DNA of 64,000 bases from DATBGZ01 sp036557785 (GCA_036557785.1 DATBGZ010000081.1:59014-123013); one strand, 5' to 3'; positions 1 to 8,223 are shown, numbered from the stretch's first letter. Made by a program: numbers and translations. The notes: generated from the sequence alone by a model not told the origin.

Positions 1-126
1 CTGCTCGACGCCCGGCCGTGGCTGCCGGTGGGCCTGCCCGAGCTCGGCGACGGCCCCACGGTCCAGTTGTGGCCGCACCGCCACGGCACCGACGCCATGT
101 ACCTGGCTGTGCTGCGGCGCCGTTGA
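1..126 (+). CDS. rsmB: 16S rRNA cytosine-C5 methyltransferase RsmB, C-terminal end (partial)
   Basis: Only the last 41 codons are in the window, in frame from base 1 and ending in TGA. The terminal segment QLWPHRHGTDAMYLAVLRR matches the conserved end of RsmB/Sun-type methyltransferases (W-P-H-x-H-x-T-D-x-M-F/Y), which make m5C in 16S rRNA from S-adenosylmethionine. The position directly before rpe and the rib genes is the usual actinobacterial order and supports the call. The catalytic domain lies outside the window, so activity cannot be judged. Confidence 0.75.
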   Translation: MLDARPWLPVGLPELGDGPTVQLWPHRHGTDAMYLAVLRRR

Positions 127-133
127 CGCCGGG

Positions 134-1258
134 CTATCGGAACTCGGACCGGAAGGTCCGATACGTCGTGCGCTCGCCAAAGTAATGAATCAATGCCTGT
201 ACGACGGCCACGATGCTCGATGGCGAGAACTGGTCGGTGCCACCGTTGTCCTTGATGAAGCGAGCGATGTCCGTCGGCGAGAACGGAATGGGAAGCATCT
301 GGTCGGCCTCCCAGCGGTCCTTTGTGCCGAGTGATCGGGCCGCGATCACATCATCTCGGCCGTAGGTGCTTGAATACACGGCACCCGTGAGACCGTACAG
401 GTACCAGGTGGTATCGACGACGAGCGAGAACAGGGCGATCTCGTCCCGCTTCACCTCGATATTGACCTCTTCCATCGCGCCCCGTTGCGCCGTCAGCGCG
501 AAGTCGATGCGTCCGGAGCCACTGGCGTCGAAGGCGGGGTGGACCGACTCCGCAATCGGGACCGCGAATTTGCCGGCATAGCTTGACAATCCGGCGGTAC
601 CCCGGCGGGAGAGGAACGTGTACCGATCGTGGGTGACGAGCGCGAGGTTCACCCCGAAAGAGGTGGCGATGAGAGGGTTCGGCGATCGGTAGCCCCGGCC
701 ACCCAGGTACTTGTCCCTTATCGTGATTGGTCCACCTGGTGAGTCGATCCGGTTGTCGAGGCTCATGGCTGTGGCCAGAAACGTGTAATAGTCGGTCATC
801 CGGAACCGAAGGGTCAGAAGAGCGTCCTCCGCTTCAAGCGTTCGCCCCCTCGACCATCCCTCGAGCGACACCATGGGGCCGTTCGTAAACGTGGGATGAC
901 CCGTACGTCGGGCGATCTTCGCCTGCTGCCGCGTGACGTCGTCATATCGTTTCCTGAGGTCGTCGGGGAGACGTATCGGATCGTTTCGGAGGTTCCCAAC
1001 CAGGGCATCGGAGAGAAAGGCCGTGCTCGCCGTTCCCTCCAGAACGATGCAGTTGACCCGAACGCCGCCGACGCGGAAGTACTCGAGGCCGTAAATGTCG
1101 GCGGCGCCCCGCAGAGCCGCGACAACCGACAGGACCCTTCCTCGTATCCGACGGTACGCGCGGCGCATATTCGCCTCGAACACGATCGCCAGAACGAGCT
1201 GGATTGCGCCGCTGAATATCGCTCCGAGAACGAAGGAGACGACCAGCGATAGTTTCAT
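134..1258 (-). CDS. Membrane-anchored protein with a degenerate Nudix-like domain
   Basis: 374 aa from the ATG at 1258, preceded by an AGGGG motif; a longer frame to 1336 exists but lacks the membrane start. Residues about 5-27 form one hydrophobic segment (FVLGAIFSGAIQLVLAIVF), followed by a basic stretch, so the rest is probably cytoplasmic. Residues about 196-290 resemble a Nudix fold: a strand GVNLALVTHDRYTFLSRR, then GKFAVPIAE, then RGAMEEVNI (259-267), which aligns with the REUXEEXGU half of a Nudix box but has lost the first Glu and the Gly, and no GX5E part is visible. Metal-dependent hydrolysis is therefore doubtful; ligand sensing is possible. TM plus Nudix-like architecture is also known among CBASS effectors (Cap16), but no nucleotidyltransferase gene is nearby. 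The gene lies convergent to rsmB and splits the usual rsmB-rpe pair. Function unknown. Confidence 0.6.
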   Translation of the reverse strand: MKLSLVVSFVLGAIFSGAIQLVLAIVFEANMRRAYRRIRGRVLSVVAALRGAADIYGLEYFRVGGVRVNCIVLEGTASTAFLSDALVGNLRNDPIRLPDDLRKRYDDVTRQQAKIARRTGHPTFTNGPMVSLEGWSRGRTLEAEDALLTLRFRMTDYYTFLATAMSLDNRIDSPGGPITIRDKYLGGRGYRSPNPLIATSFGVNLALVTHDRYTFLSRRGTAGLSSYAGKFAVPIAESVHPAFDASGSGRIDFALTAQRGAMEEVNIEVKRDEIALFSLVVDTTWYLYGLTGAVYSSTYGRDDVIAARSLGTKDRWEADQMLPIPFSPTDIARFIKDNGGTDQFSPSSIVAVVQALIHYFGERTTYRTFRSEFR

Positions 1259-1621
1259 TGGCGCCCCTGTGCTCCCGGATCGTTGGTGGCCTCGCACGCC
1301 ATCCAGCGGTGAGGCCGGCCGGCATCGGGCGAACATCGCACGAAGCCGCTACGGATGTGGGTTCTCGTGGTGAAGCGCTCATACCGCCATCGGGACATCG
1401 TTCGGGGCTCCCCTTTGTCGGTCGAGCTGTATCGTCCTGCCGACCCCAGAGCTTCCCACAACAGACCGTGCGCGTACCAATCGCCCGTCACCGCACTCGT
1501 CTGGCGCGCGGTTCCCACCGCGTCGGGTCGTCGATACATGCGAAGGAGGCGAGAAGAAGCCCAGTCCGCCGGCCGGGCATTCGCGAAGCGGCCTGGTTGA
1601 AGGCGTCCGTAGACTGACCGG
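1259..1621. other. Intergenic region between the Nudix-like gene and rpe
   Basis: About 360 bases without a credible gene on either strand; the open frames here are Arg/Ser-rich and have no ribosome binding site. It holds the start signals of the leftward Nudix-like gene and, at its right end, the promoter of rpe. No repeat or attachment site that would explain how the Nudix-like gene arrived was recognised. Confidence 0.5.
1610..1615 (+). promoter_or_regulatory. -10 element of rpe (leaderless)
   Basis: TAGACT lies 6 nt before the GTG start of rpe and there is no Shine-Dalgarno sequence in between, so transcription would begin at or next to the start codon. No good -35 match is seen. Confidence 0.45.
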
Positions 1622-2389
1622 GTGACTGCCGCGTCGCAGAGCGTTCCGGAGCCACAGCCGGCCCGCGCAGAGCCGGCCGTACCGATCACGCCGCGGCCGG
1701 TTCCCGAGCTCGTCCTCGCCCCGAGCCTGCTCGCTGCCGGCTTCGTCCTCGACGCGGTGCATGGCGTGACGGGGATCGCGGATTGGTTGCACCTGGACAT
1801 CATGGACAACCAGTTCGTCCCGAACCGGACCATCGGTCTGCCCGAGGTCCAGGCGCTGCGCGCGGCCACCACGATCGCCTTCGACACCCACCTGATGATC
1901 GTGGATCCGCAGCAGTGGGCCACCCGGTACGCGGAGGCCGGCTGCGCGCACGTCACGTTCCACGCCGAGGCCAGCCGCGACCCGGTCGCGCTCGCCCGGG
2001 ACATCCGGGCCGCCGGCTCCTCGCCCGGGCTCGCCATCGACCGGGACACCCCGGTCGAGCCGTACCTGGAGCTGCTGCCCTACTTCGACCTCCTGTTGAT
2101 CATGACGATCAAGGCGGGTTTCGGCGGGCAGGAGTTCCTGCCGTACCTGCTCGAGAAGGTCCGTACCGCGCGCCGCCACCGCGATGCCGGCCACCTCTCG
2201 CTCCGGCTGGAGGTCGATGGCGGGATCGCCGAGGACACCATCGAAGAGGCGGCCCTGGCCGGGGCGGACACGTTCGTGGCCGGGACCGCGGTCTTCGGCG
2301 CGGCCGATCCGGGGGGCGCGGTCAGGCGGCTGCGCACCCTGGCGTACCGCGCGGTACGACCCGCGCTCGCCGAGGACGGTGCCGGGTGA
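1622..2389 (+). CDS. rpe: Ribulose-phosphate 3-epimerase
   Basis: 255 aa. Interconverts D-ribulose 5-phosphate and D-xylulose 5-phosphate in the cytosolic pentose phosphate pathway, supplying ribulose 5-phosphate that RibBA also uses. Family motifs: LAPSLLAA near residue 35, HLDIMDNQFVPN (metal-binding Asp), THLMI, FHAEA, GFGGQ with the preceding MTIKA replacing the usual MSVNP (a variant seen in actinobacteria), and VDGGI followed by AGADTFVAGTAVF. A Pro/Ala-rich extension of about 28 residues precedes the barrel. The GTG at 1622 is chosen because a TAGACT hexamer sits 6 nt upstream. The stop overlaps the next start (GTGA), so the response regulator is translationally coupled. Confidence 0.93.
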   Translation: MTAASQSVPEPQPARAEPAVPITPRPVPELVLAPSLLAAGFVLDAVHGVTGIADWLHLDIMDNQFVPNRTIGLPEVQALRAATTIAFDTHLMIVDPQQWATRYAEAGCAHVTFHAEASRDPVALARDIRAAGSSPGLAIDRDTPVEPYLELLPYFDLLLIMTIKAGFGGQEFLPYLLEKVRTARRHRDAGHLSLRLEVDGGIAEDTIEEAALAGADTFVAGTAVFGAADPGGAVRRLRTLAYRAVRPALAEDGAG

Positions 2390-3333
2390 GCGGCCCCGGT
2401 CAGGAGCCCGCGGCGAAGATCCTCGTGGTCGACGACGACGAGGACATCGCGGGCTTCGTCGAGATGAGCCTGCGGGTCGAGGGCTTCGACGTGGTGGTCG
2501 CGCACGATGGTGCGGCCGCGCTGCAACTGGTCCGGCGGTTCGAGCCCAACCTGGTGATCCTCGATGTGATGATGCCCGATATCGACGGGGTCGAGGTGAC
2601 CCGGCGACTGCGGGCGGACCCGACCACGACGGCTCTGCCGATCATCATGCTCACCGCGAAGGGGCAGACCCCCGACAAGGTGCTGGGCCTGCAGGCGGGC
2701 GCGGACGACTACGTGGTCAAGCCGTTCGACACGCTGGAACTCGTGGTGCGGGTGCAGAACACCCTGCGGCGCAACCGGGAGTCCCGCGAGGTCTCGCCGC
2801 TGTCCGGCCTGCCCGGCAACCACCGCATCCTGCGTGAGGTCGGTGACCGGCTCACCTCGGGCCGGCCGTTCGCGGTCTGCTACTGCGACATCGACGGCTT
2901 CAAGGCGGTCAACGACGCGTACGGCTTCGCCCGCGGAGACGAGTTCATCGTGACGTTGGCGCAGAAGCTGGTGGAGGCCGTCGCCACTCGGCCCTCGGCG
3001 TTCGTGGGGCACGTTGGGGGCGACGACTTCGTGGTGATCTGCGAGCCGGACGATGTCCGGCCGCTGACCGAGCGGGCGGTCAGCGAGTTCGAGCGCTCCG
3101 CCGACAGCCTCTACGACGAGCAGGATCGCGAACGCGGCTACGTGACGGTGAAGAGTCGGCGCGACGGGGTCAAGGAGGTCGGCCTTGTGACCGTCTCGAT
3201 CGGGGTGGCGCTGTCCACCCGCCGCCCCTACACCGACCCTCGGGAGATCATCGCCGACGCCACCGAGATGAAGGCGGTCGCCAAGAGCCAGCCGGGCTCG
3301 TACGTGGCCGTCGACCGCCGCGCCGGCGAGTAA
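2386..3333 (+). CDS. Response regulator with receiver and GGDEF-type domain
   Basis: 315 aa from the GTG at 2386, which overlaps the rpe stop by 4 nt. Residues about 11-128 are a receiver domain: acidic pair D16/D17, phosphoacceptor D60 in LVILDVMMPD, T90 and K112 in VVKPF. Residues about 140-310 are a GGDEF-type domain with CYCDIDGFKAVNDAYG (metal-binding D168) and the signature GGDDF at 211-215 in place of GG(D/E)EF. Diguanylate cyclases make cyclic di-GMP from two GTP. The Glu to Asp change at the fourth signature position leaves catalysis uncertain; it may instead bind nucleotide. No partner histidine kinase is in the window. Lying between rpe and the rib operon, it may share the rpe promoter. 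Confidence 0.85.
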   Translation: MSGPGQEPAAKILVVDDDEDIAGFVEMSLRVEGFDVVVAHDGAAALQLVRRFEPNLVILDVMMPDIDGVEVTRRLRADPTTTALPIIMLTAKGQTPDKVLGLQAGADDYVVKPFDTLELVVRVQNTLRRNRESREVSPLSGLPGNHRILREVGDRLTSGRPFAVCYCDIDGFKAVNDAYGFARGDEFIVTLAQKLVEAVATRPSAFVGHVGGDDFVVICEPDDVRPLTERAVSEFERSADSLYDEQDRERGYVTVKSRRDGVKEVGLVTVSIGVALSTRRPYTDPREIIADATEMKAVAKSQPGSYVAVDRRAGE

Positions 3334-3431
3334 GGACAGTGACCCGTGTGACCAACCACTCTGGGCAGACCGATGTGGTCATGGTGCGTCAGGGGTGGTT
3401 GGCGTGGCAGACTCGTTGCGATACCCCACCA

Positions 3432-3589
3432 GCGCGCTGGCGGGACTCGGTGCAATTCCGAACCGGCGGTGAGCCGTGACGGGCCTGCTGGCCCGCTCGG
3501 CGAGCCCGCGACCCGGTGGCAGCCAGTCATCGGTGGACTCAGTGAGATCCTGAGGCCGACGGTCACAGTCCGGATGGGAGACAGCGCGC
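3432..3589 (+). promoter_or_regulatory. FMN riboswitch (RFN element)
   Basis: A P1 helix forms between GCGCGCTG (3432-3439) and CAGCGCGC (3582-3589). Inside are the conserved RFN segments GGACTCGGTGCAATTCCG, AACCGGCGGT, AGCCCGCGA, TCAGTGAGATCCTGAGGCCGA and CGGTCACAGTCCGGATGGGAGA, in family order. The aptamer binds FMN and lies directly upstream of ribD, so it should turn down ribDEBA (and formerly ribH) when FMN is plentiful. A CAGACT hexamer at 3408-3413 may be the -10 element of its promoter. Confidence 0.92.
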
Positions 3590-3633
3590 GGTCGATGCGG
3601 GACGTGTGAGCTATGGCAGCCGCACGGGCCCCG

Positions 3634-3709
3634 CTCCTCCGCATCCGCCCCCCCCCCACCGCCGCGCGCACGCGTCAGCACCGGTGCGGGTGTGCACGGC
3701 GAGGAGGAG
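3634..3709 (+). promoter_or_regulatory. Putative Shine-Dalgarno sequestering hairpin of the FMN riboswitch
   Basis: CTCCTCC at 3634-3640 is exactly complementary to GGAGGAG at 3703-3709, the ribosome binding site of ribD. No U-rich terminator is seen between the aptamer and ribD. This suggests translational control: with FMN bound, the anti-SD would be free to mask the ribosome binding site. The loop is about 60 nt and GC-rich, so other pairings are possible. Confidence 0.5.
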
Positions 3710-3712
3710 CGC

Positions 3713-4780
3713 ATGGCGAGCCCGGCGGAGGACGCCGCGATGGTCCGGGCGATCGAGCTCGCGTCGCGGGGGCTCGGCACCACCAGCCCGAATCCGGTCG
3801 TCGGGTGCGTCATCCTCGACGCCGACGGCGCGGTCGTGGGCGAGGGATTCCACGCGTACGCCGGCGGGCCGCACGCCGAGGTGCGGGCGCTCGCGGCAGC
3901 GGGGGAGCGGGCCCGCGACGGCACGGCCGTGGTGACGATGGAGCCCTGCGACCACGTCGGCCGTACGGGTCCGTGCACTCAGGCCCTGGTCCGCTCCGGC
4001 ATCGCCCGGGTGGTCTTCGGCGTGCTCGATCCGAACCCGGTCGCGGCCGGGGGCGCAGCCACCCTGCGCTCCCACGGCGTGGTGGTCGAGACGGGGCTGC
4101 GCGAGGCGCAGGTACAGGCGGGCAACCTCGCCTGGCTCACCTCGACGCGCCGGGCGGCGGCCGGCGACCCGCGCCCGTTCGTGATCTGGAAGTTCGCGTC
4201 CACGATGGACGGTCGCTCCGCCGCGCTGGACGGTACGAGCCAGTGGATCAGCTCGCCGGTGGCGCGCCTGGACGTGCAGGAGCTGCGGGGCAGTGTCGAC
4301 GCCATCGTGGTCGGGGTCGGCACCGTGCTCGCCGACGACCCGCACCTGACCTACCGCACCGATGCCGGCGCGCTGGCCAACCGCCAGCCGTTGCGGGTCA
4401 TCGTGGACACCAACAACCGCACGCCGCCCGATGCCCGGGTCCGCGACGCCGCGGCGCGCACCTGGGTCGCGACCGGCGCCGAACTCGGTACCGACACGGA
4501 CAGCCGGGTCGACCTGCGCAATCTGGGCAAGGCCCTGTTCGAGCGCGGCTGCCGGCGGGTGCTGCTGGAGGGCGGCCCGACCCTCGCCGGCGCCTTCCTG
4601 CGCGAGGGTCTCGTGGACGAGGTCGTCGGCTACGTGGCGCCGAAGCTGCTCGGCGCCGGGCGACCCGCCCTGGCGACCGCCGGCATCGTGACCATCGCCG
4701 AGGCGGTGGACCTGGAGGTCATCGACGTACGTCAGGTCGGGCCGGACCTGCGCATCACCGCGCTGCCGAAGGGGCACTGA
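3713..4780 (+). CDS. ribD: Bifunctional riboflavin deaminase/reductase RibD
   Basis: 355 aa. The N-terminal zinc deaminase domain (about 1-145) acts on the pyrimidine product of GTP cyclohydrolase II; the C-terminal reductase domain (about 150-355) reduces the ribosyl chain with NADPH. Visible: TSPNPVVGCV, HAE (H54, E56) and PCDHVGRTGPC (C79, C88) for zinc; then KFASTMDGR, ISSP, DAIVVGVGTVLADDP and LLEGGPTLAGAFL in the reductase. The ATG at 3713 is chosen over a GTG at 3692 because GAGGAGGAG (3701-3709) is spaced correctly for it. First gene after the FMN riboswitch; ribE follows after 4 nt. Confidence 0.94.
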   Translation: MASPAEDAAMVRAIELASRGLGTTSPNPVVGCVILDADGAVVGEGFHAYAGGPHAEVRALAAAGERARDGTAVVTMEPCDHVGRTGPCTQALVRSGIARVVFGVLDPNPVAAGGAATLRSHGVVVETGLREAQVQAGNLAWLTSTRRAAAGDPRPFVIWKFASTMDGRSAALDGTSQWISSPVARLDVQELRGSVDAIVVGVGTVLADDPHLTYRTDAGALANRQPLRVIVDTNNRTPPDARVRDAAARTWVATGAELGTDTDSRVDLRNLGKALFERGCRRVLLEGGPTLAGAFLREGLVDEVVGYVAPKLLGAGRPALATAGIVTIAEAVDLEVIDVRQVGPDLRITALPKGH

Positions 4781-4784
4781 GGTC

Positions 4785-5399
4785 ATGTTCACCGGCATCG
4801 TGGAGGAGCTGGGCTCGGTGGTCGAGCTCGTGCGGGCCGACCAGTCCGCGGTCCTGCGCGTGCGCGGGCCCCGGGTCGCCTCGGATGCCAAGGACGGGGA
4901 CTCGATCAGCGTCAACGGCGTGTGCCTGACCGTGGTGGGGCGCACCGACGGGGACCTGGGCTTCGACGTGATGAAGGAGACCCTCGACCGGACCGCGCTG
5001 GCGAGCCTGGGGCCCGGCGACCCGGTGAACCTGGAACGCGCCGTGACCGCGACCACCCGGCTCGGTGGGCACATCGTGCAGGGCCACGTCGACGGCGTCG
5101 GCGCGATCCTGTCGAGCGTGCCCGCGCCGTCCTGGACCGAGGTCCGGATCGCGCTGCCGCCCTATCTCAGCCGCTACCTGGTGGAGAAGGGATCGGTCTG
5201 CGTCGACGGAGTTTCGCTCACCGTCGTCGATGTCAACGACAGCTCGTTCGCGGTGAGCCTGATCCCGACCACCCTGGAGCGGACCACGTTGGGGCGCAAG
5301 GGCGCGGCCGCGTTGGTCAACCTCGAAGTCGATGTGGTCGCCAAGTACGTCGAGCGGCTGCTGAGCAGCCGGACCCCGGACATAGGCGGGAGTACCTAG
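4785..5399 (+). CDS. ribE: Riboflavin synthase, alpha subunit
   Basis: 204 aa, usual length. Dismutates two 6,7-dimethyl-8-ribityllumazine molecules to riboflavin plus the pyrimidine precursor. Starts with the signature MFTGIVEELG and contains two lumazine-binding repeats (about 1-95 and 96-190), each with an S-x-N/D-G-V-C/S-L-T-V element (SVNGVCLTVV and CVDGVSLTVVDV), GHIVQGHVDGVG and the late GRKGAAALVNLEVD. Short GAGGT before ATG; the stop abuts the next ATG (TAG ATG), indicating coupling to ribBA. Confidence 0.95.
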   Translation: MFTGIVEELGSVVELVRADQSAVLRVRGPRVASDAKDGDSISVNGVCLTVVGRTDGDLGFDVMKETLDRTALASLGPGDPVNLERAVTATTRLGGHIVQGHVDGVGAILSSVPAPSWTEVRIALPPYLSRYLVEKGSVCVDGVSLTVVDVNDSSFAVSLIPTTLERTTLGRKGAAALVNLEVDVVAKYVERLLSSRTPDIGGST

Positions 5400-6665
5400 A
5401 TGACCGCAGCAGAGTCCATGCCCAGCGACGGCTCGGTGCGCTTCACCACCATCGAGGAGGCCGTCAAGGAGATCGCGGCCGGCCGGGCGGTGATCGCGGT
5501 CGACGACGAGGCCCGGGAGAACGAGGGTGACCTCATCTTCGCGGCGCAGCACGCCACGCCGCAGTTGCTGGCGTTCCTGATCCGCCACTCCTCGGGGTTC
5601 GTCTGCGTCCCGCTCACCGAGTCCGATGCCGACCGCCTCGAGCTCCCGCCGATGTACTACACCAACCAGGACCGTCGCGGCACGGCGTACACCGTCACCG
5701 TTGACGCCCGCGAGGGGGTATCGACGGGCATCTCGGCCGCCGACCGGGCGCACACCATCCGCCTGCTCGCGGACCCCGCCACCTCACCCTCCGACCTTGC
5801 CCGGCCCGGGCACGTGGTGCCGCTGCGGGCCAGAGCCGGGGGCGTGCTGCGCCGGCCGGGCCACACCGAGGCCGCCGTCGACCTGGCCCGTTTGGCCGGC
5901 CTGCGCCCGGCCGCCGTGCTCTGCGAGCTGGTCAACGACAACGGCACGATGAAGCGCCTGCCTGAGCTGGCCGTCTTCGCCGAGGAGCACGGGCTCGCCC
6001 TCATCACGATCGCCGACCTCATCGCCTACCGACGCGCCCACGAGCGGCAGGTCGAGCGGCTGGCCGACACGCGCCTGCCCACCGAGTACGGCACGTTCCG
6101 GGCCGTGGGGTACCGCGGGCTCAGCGACGGCAGCGACCACGTGGCGCTCGTCTACGGCGACCTCGGCGACGGCGAGGACGTGCTCGTGCGGGTGCACTCC
6201 GAGTGCCTCACCGGCGACGTCTTCGGCTCGCTGCGCTGCGACTGCGGCCCACAACTGCGCTCGGCACTGCGTCGCGTGGCCGCCGAGGGGCGCGGCGTGG
6301 TGCTCTACGTCCGGGGGCACGAGGGGCGCGGCATCGGCCTGATGCACAAGCTGCAGGCATACCAGTTGCAGGACCTCGGACGCGACACGGTCGACGCGAA
6401 CCTGGAGCTGGGTCTGCCCGCGGACGCGCGCGACTACGGCACCGGGGCCCAGATCCTCGCCGACCTCGGAGTGCGCTCGATGCGGCTGCTCACGAACAAT
6501 CCGGCCAAGCGTGCCGGGCTGGAGGGGTACGGGCTCTCGGTCAACGGGCGGGTGCCGCTTCCGGTGCGGCCGCACCCCGAGAACGTGCGGTACCTGCGCA
6601 CCAAACGCGACCGGATGGGCCACCTGCTCGAGGACCTCGACCAGTCGGCGGAGGGGTTGGCCTGA
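5400..6665 (+). CDS. ribBA: Bifunctional 3,4-dihydroxy-2-butanone-4-phosphate synthase / GTP cyclohydrolase II
   Basis: 421 aa. The N-terminal part (about 1-215) converts ribulose 5-phosphate to dihydroxybutanone phosphate plus formate: DDEARENEGDLIFAA, SSGFVCV, DRAHTI, RPGHVVPLRA, GHTEAAVDLARLAG. The C-terminal part (about 216-421) opens GTP: VRVHSECLTGDVFGSLRCDCG carries the three zinc cysteines, then HEGRGIGL, LGLPADARDYG and LTNNPAKRAGLEGYGL. It feeds both branches of lumazine synthesis, so RibH should follow it; instead an 10.8 kb element begins about 40 nt downstream. Confidence 0.95.
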   Translation: MTAAESMPSDGSVRFTTIEEAVKEIAAGRAVIAVDDEARENEGDLIFAAQHATPQLLAFLIRHSSGFVCVPLTESDADRLELPPMYYTNQDRRGTAYTVTVDAREGVSTGISAADRAHTIRLLADPATSPSDLARPGHVVPLRARAGGVLRRPGHTEAAVDLARLAGLRPAAVLCELVNDNGTMKRLPELAVFAEEHGLALITIADLIAYRRAHERQVERLADTRLPTEYGTFRAVGYRGLSDGSDHVALVYGDLGDGEDVLVRVHSECLTGDVFGSLRCDCGPQLRSALRRVAAEGRGVVLYVRGHEGRGIGLMHKLQAYQLQDLGRDTVDANLELGLPADARDYGTGAQILADLGVRSMRLLTNNPAKRAGLEGYGLSVNGRVPLPVRPHPENVRYLRTKRDRMGHLLEDLDQSAEGLA

Positions 6666-6677
6666 GCGTGTCTCCAC

Positions 6678-6729
6678 GCGTTGATCTAGGGCCACGGATC
6701 GTGGTTTGATCCCGCCTCATCCCTGAGAT
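6678..6729. other. Predicted attL of the element
   Basis: The host half is GCGTTGATCTAGGGC (6678-6692) plus GGATCGTG; its partner arms lie at the other end of the element (17487-17511). After the GATC at 6708-6711 the element side begins, with TCCCTGAGAT at 6720-6729, which is nearly the reverse complement of ATCTAGGGA in attR. The exact crossover cannot be fixed without the empty site. Confidence 0.6.
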
Positions 6730-6768
6730 GGTCGGAGTTGCCAGACACCCAGGGACAGGATACGGGCC

Positions 6769-8223
6769 ATGCTCAGAGCACTGATCTACACACGCATTAG
6801 CGACGACAGTGACGGCACCGAGGCGGGGGTAACCCGACAGGCCGAAGACTGTCGGGCCTACTGCGAGCGTCGCGGGTACACCTTCGTCGAGGAGTACCGC
6901 GACAACGACCGGGGCGCCTCGACGCGCTCCCGTAAGAGCCGGCCCGCGTATGCAGACATGCTCGCGGCGATCAAGGCTGGCGAGGCTGACGTGATCGTGG
7001 CCTACTCGGCTAGCCGGATCACGCGCAGACTGTCGGACTGGCAGGACCTAATCACTCTGGTCGAGGCGACAGGCTGCCGCGTCGAGACGGTGGTTTCCGG
7101 GGCCGTGGACGTGAACACGGCCGATGGTCGACTCGTGCTGAACATGCTCGCTTCGGTCGACCAAGCCGAGGCCGAGAGGACCGCAGAGCGCATCACGCGA
7201 GCGCATCGCCAGCGTGTCGACGCTGGGCGGGCGCACTGGCCGCGACGCCCGTTCGGTCACGAGAAGGACGGGACCGTGCACGCCGTCGAGGCTGCCGCGA
7301 TCGTGGACGCGGCCGAACGCATCCTCAACAGCGGGACGCTGGCTGACATCGTGCGCCGCTGGGCTGAGCAGGGACTCACCACGATCACGGGCGCCCCGTG
7401 GACGACGAAGACCATAGGTGACATGCTGCGCTCCGCGCGGCTGGCCGGTATCGCCACCTATCGCGGCAAAGAGACGGGACGCGGGGCGTGGGATGCCGTG
7501 CTGCCCGAGGTCACGTGGCGCGCGATGGTCGCCACGCTTGACGCCCGCGTACGCGACAAGCCGCGCCCAACCGGACGGCTCGTAACCATGCTGGGCGGGG
7601 GCCTGGCGACGTGCTCCGCGTGTGGCGGCAAGGTGACCCGGGTGCGCCGCGAGGGACGCTGGCAGTACGTCTGCGCGCCCCGGGGATGCGTGGCCGTGGA
7701 CATGGCCGCCGTGGACCAGGAGGTCTTCCTGCGCGCGGTGCTGGCGTCCGCGATGTGGGGCGCGCACGTGCTGCCCGCAGAGGCCGCGCCAGATCTCTCC
7801 CCCATGCTCGCGGAGGAGCGCGGCCTGATTGCCACCGTCGCGGCACTTGAGGCCGATTTGGAGGCCGAATACTCGCCAGCGCTGGCGCGGGTCCTACGGG
7901 CCAAGGAAGCTTCCCTGGCGGGCGTCCGTAAGGCACTGGCGGAATCCGTTGCACGCACGGTCCTGCCGCAGGACGTGCCACAGGTCATTGAGGAGTGGCA
8001 GACGAAGACGCTAGGCGAGCAGCGCGCCATGCTGGCGCGGGTGTACGCGACCATCCGGCTAGCGCGCCGCGAGGAAGGTCAAGAGCATGATGGCGACCGC
8101 GTGGTGACGCGCTTCGCCGAGGGATGGCTGCCTGCCGACGCCATGACCGGCGACGTGTGCGCGGTGCGCGTGGGTGTGGGCGTCGAGGACGGCGGAACGC
8201 TGGCACTGTGGCGCGCGGCGTAG
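6769..8223 (+). CDS. int: Large serine recombinase (integrase)
   Basis: 484 aa. Site-specific integrase that inserts and, with a directionality factor, excises the element. The resolvase domain starts at the N-terminus: LIYTRIS with the nucleophile Ser11, then QAEDCRAYC, DRGASTRSRKSRPAYADML, SRITRR and the long helix around SVDQAEAERTAERI. A recombinase domain (about 155-255, PFGHEKDGT, PWTTKTIGDMLRS, LAGIATYRG) is followed by a zinc ribbon with C282, C285, C302 and C307, then a helical, coiled-coil-like region (about 335-430). All domains of a functional integrase are present. It sits immediately inside attL, as usual. AGGA lies 8 nt before the ATG. Confidence 0.95.
   Translation: MLRALIYTRISDDSDGTEAGVTRQAEDCRAYCERRGYTFVEEYRDNDRGASTRSRKSRPAYADMLAAIKAGEADVIVAYSASRITRRLSDWQDLITLVEATGCRVETVVSGAVDVNTADGRLVLNMLASVDQAEAERTAERITRAHRQRVDAGRAHWPRRPFGHEKDGTVHAVEAAAIVDAAERILNSGTLADIVRRWAEQGLTTITGAPWTTKTIGDMLRSARLAGIATYRGKETGRGAWDAVLPEVTWRAMVATLDARVRDKPRPTGRLVTMLGGGLATCSACGGKVTRVRREGRWQYVCAPRGCVAVDMAAVDQEVFLRAVLASAMWGAHVLPAEAAPDLSPMLAEERGLIATVAALEADLEAEYSPALARVLRAKEASLAGVRKALAESVARTVLPQDVPQVIEEWQTKTLGEQRAMLARVYATIRLARREEGQEHDGDRVVTRFAEGWLPADAMTGDVCAVRVGVGVEDGGTLALWRAA

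Noticed and set aside
134..1336. Longer start of the Nudix-like protein at 1336
   Set aside because: Adds a Pro/Arg-rich stretch ahead of a clear membrane segment, while the ATG at 1258 has a ribosome binding site.
6666..6768. tRNA gene as integration target
   Set aside because: No cloverleaf can be drawn at either junction; the target is the palindrome.
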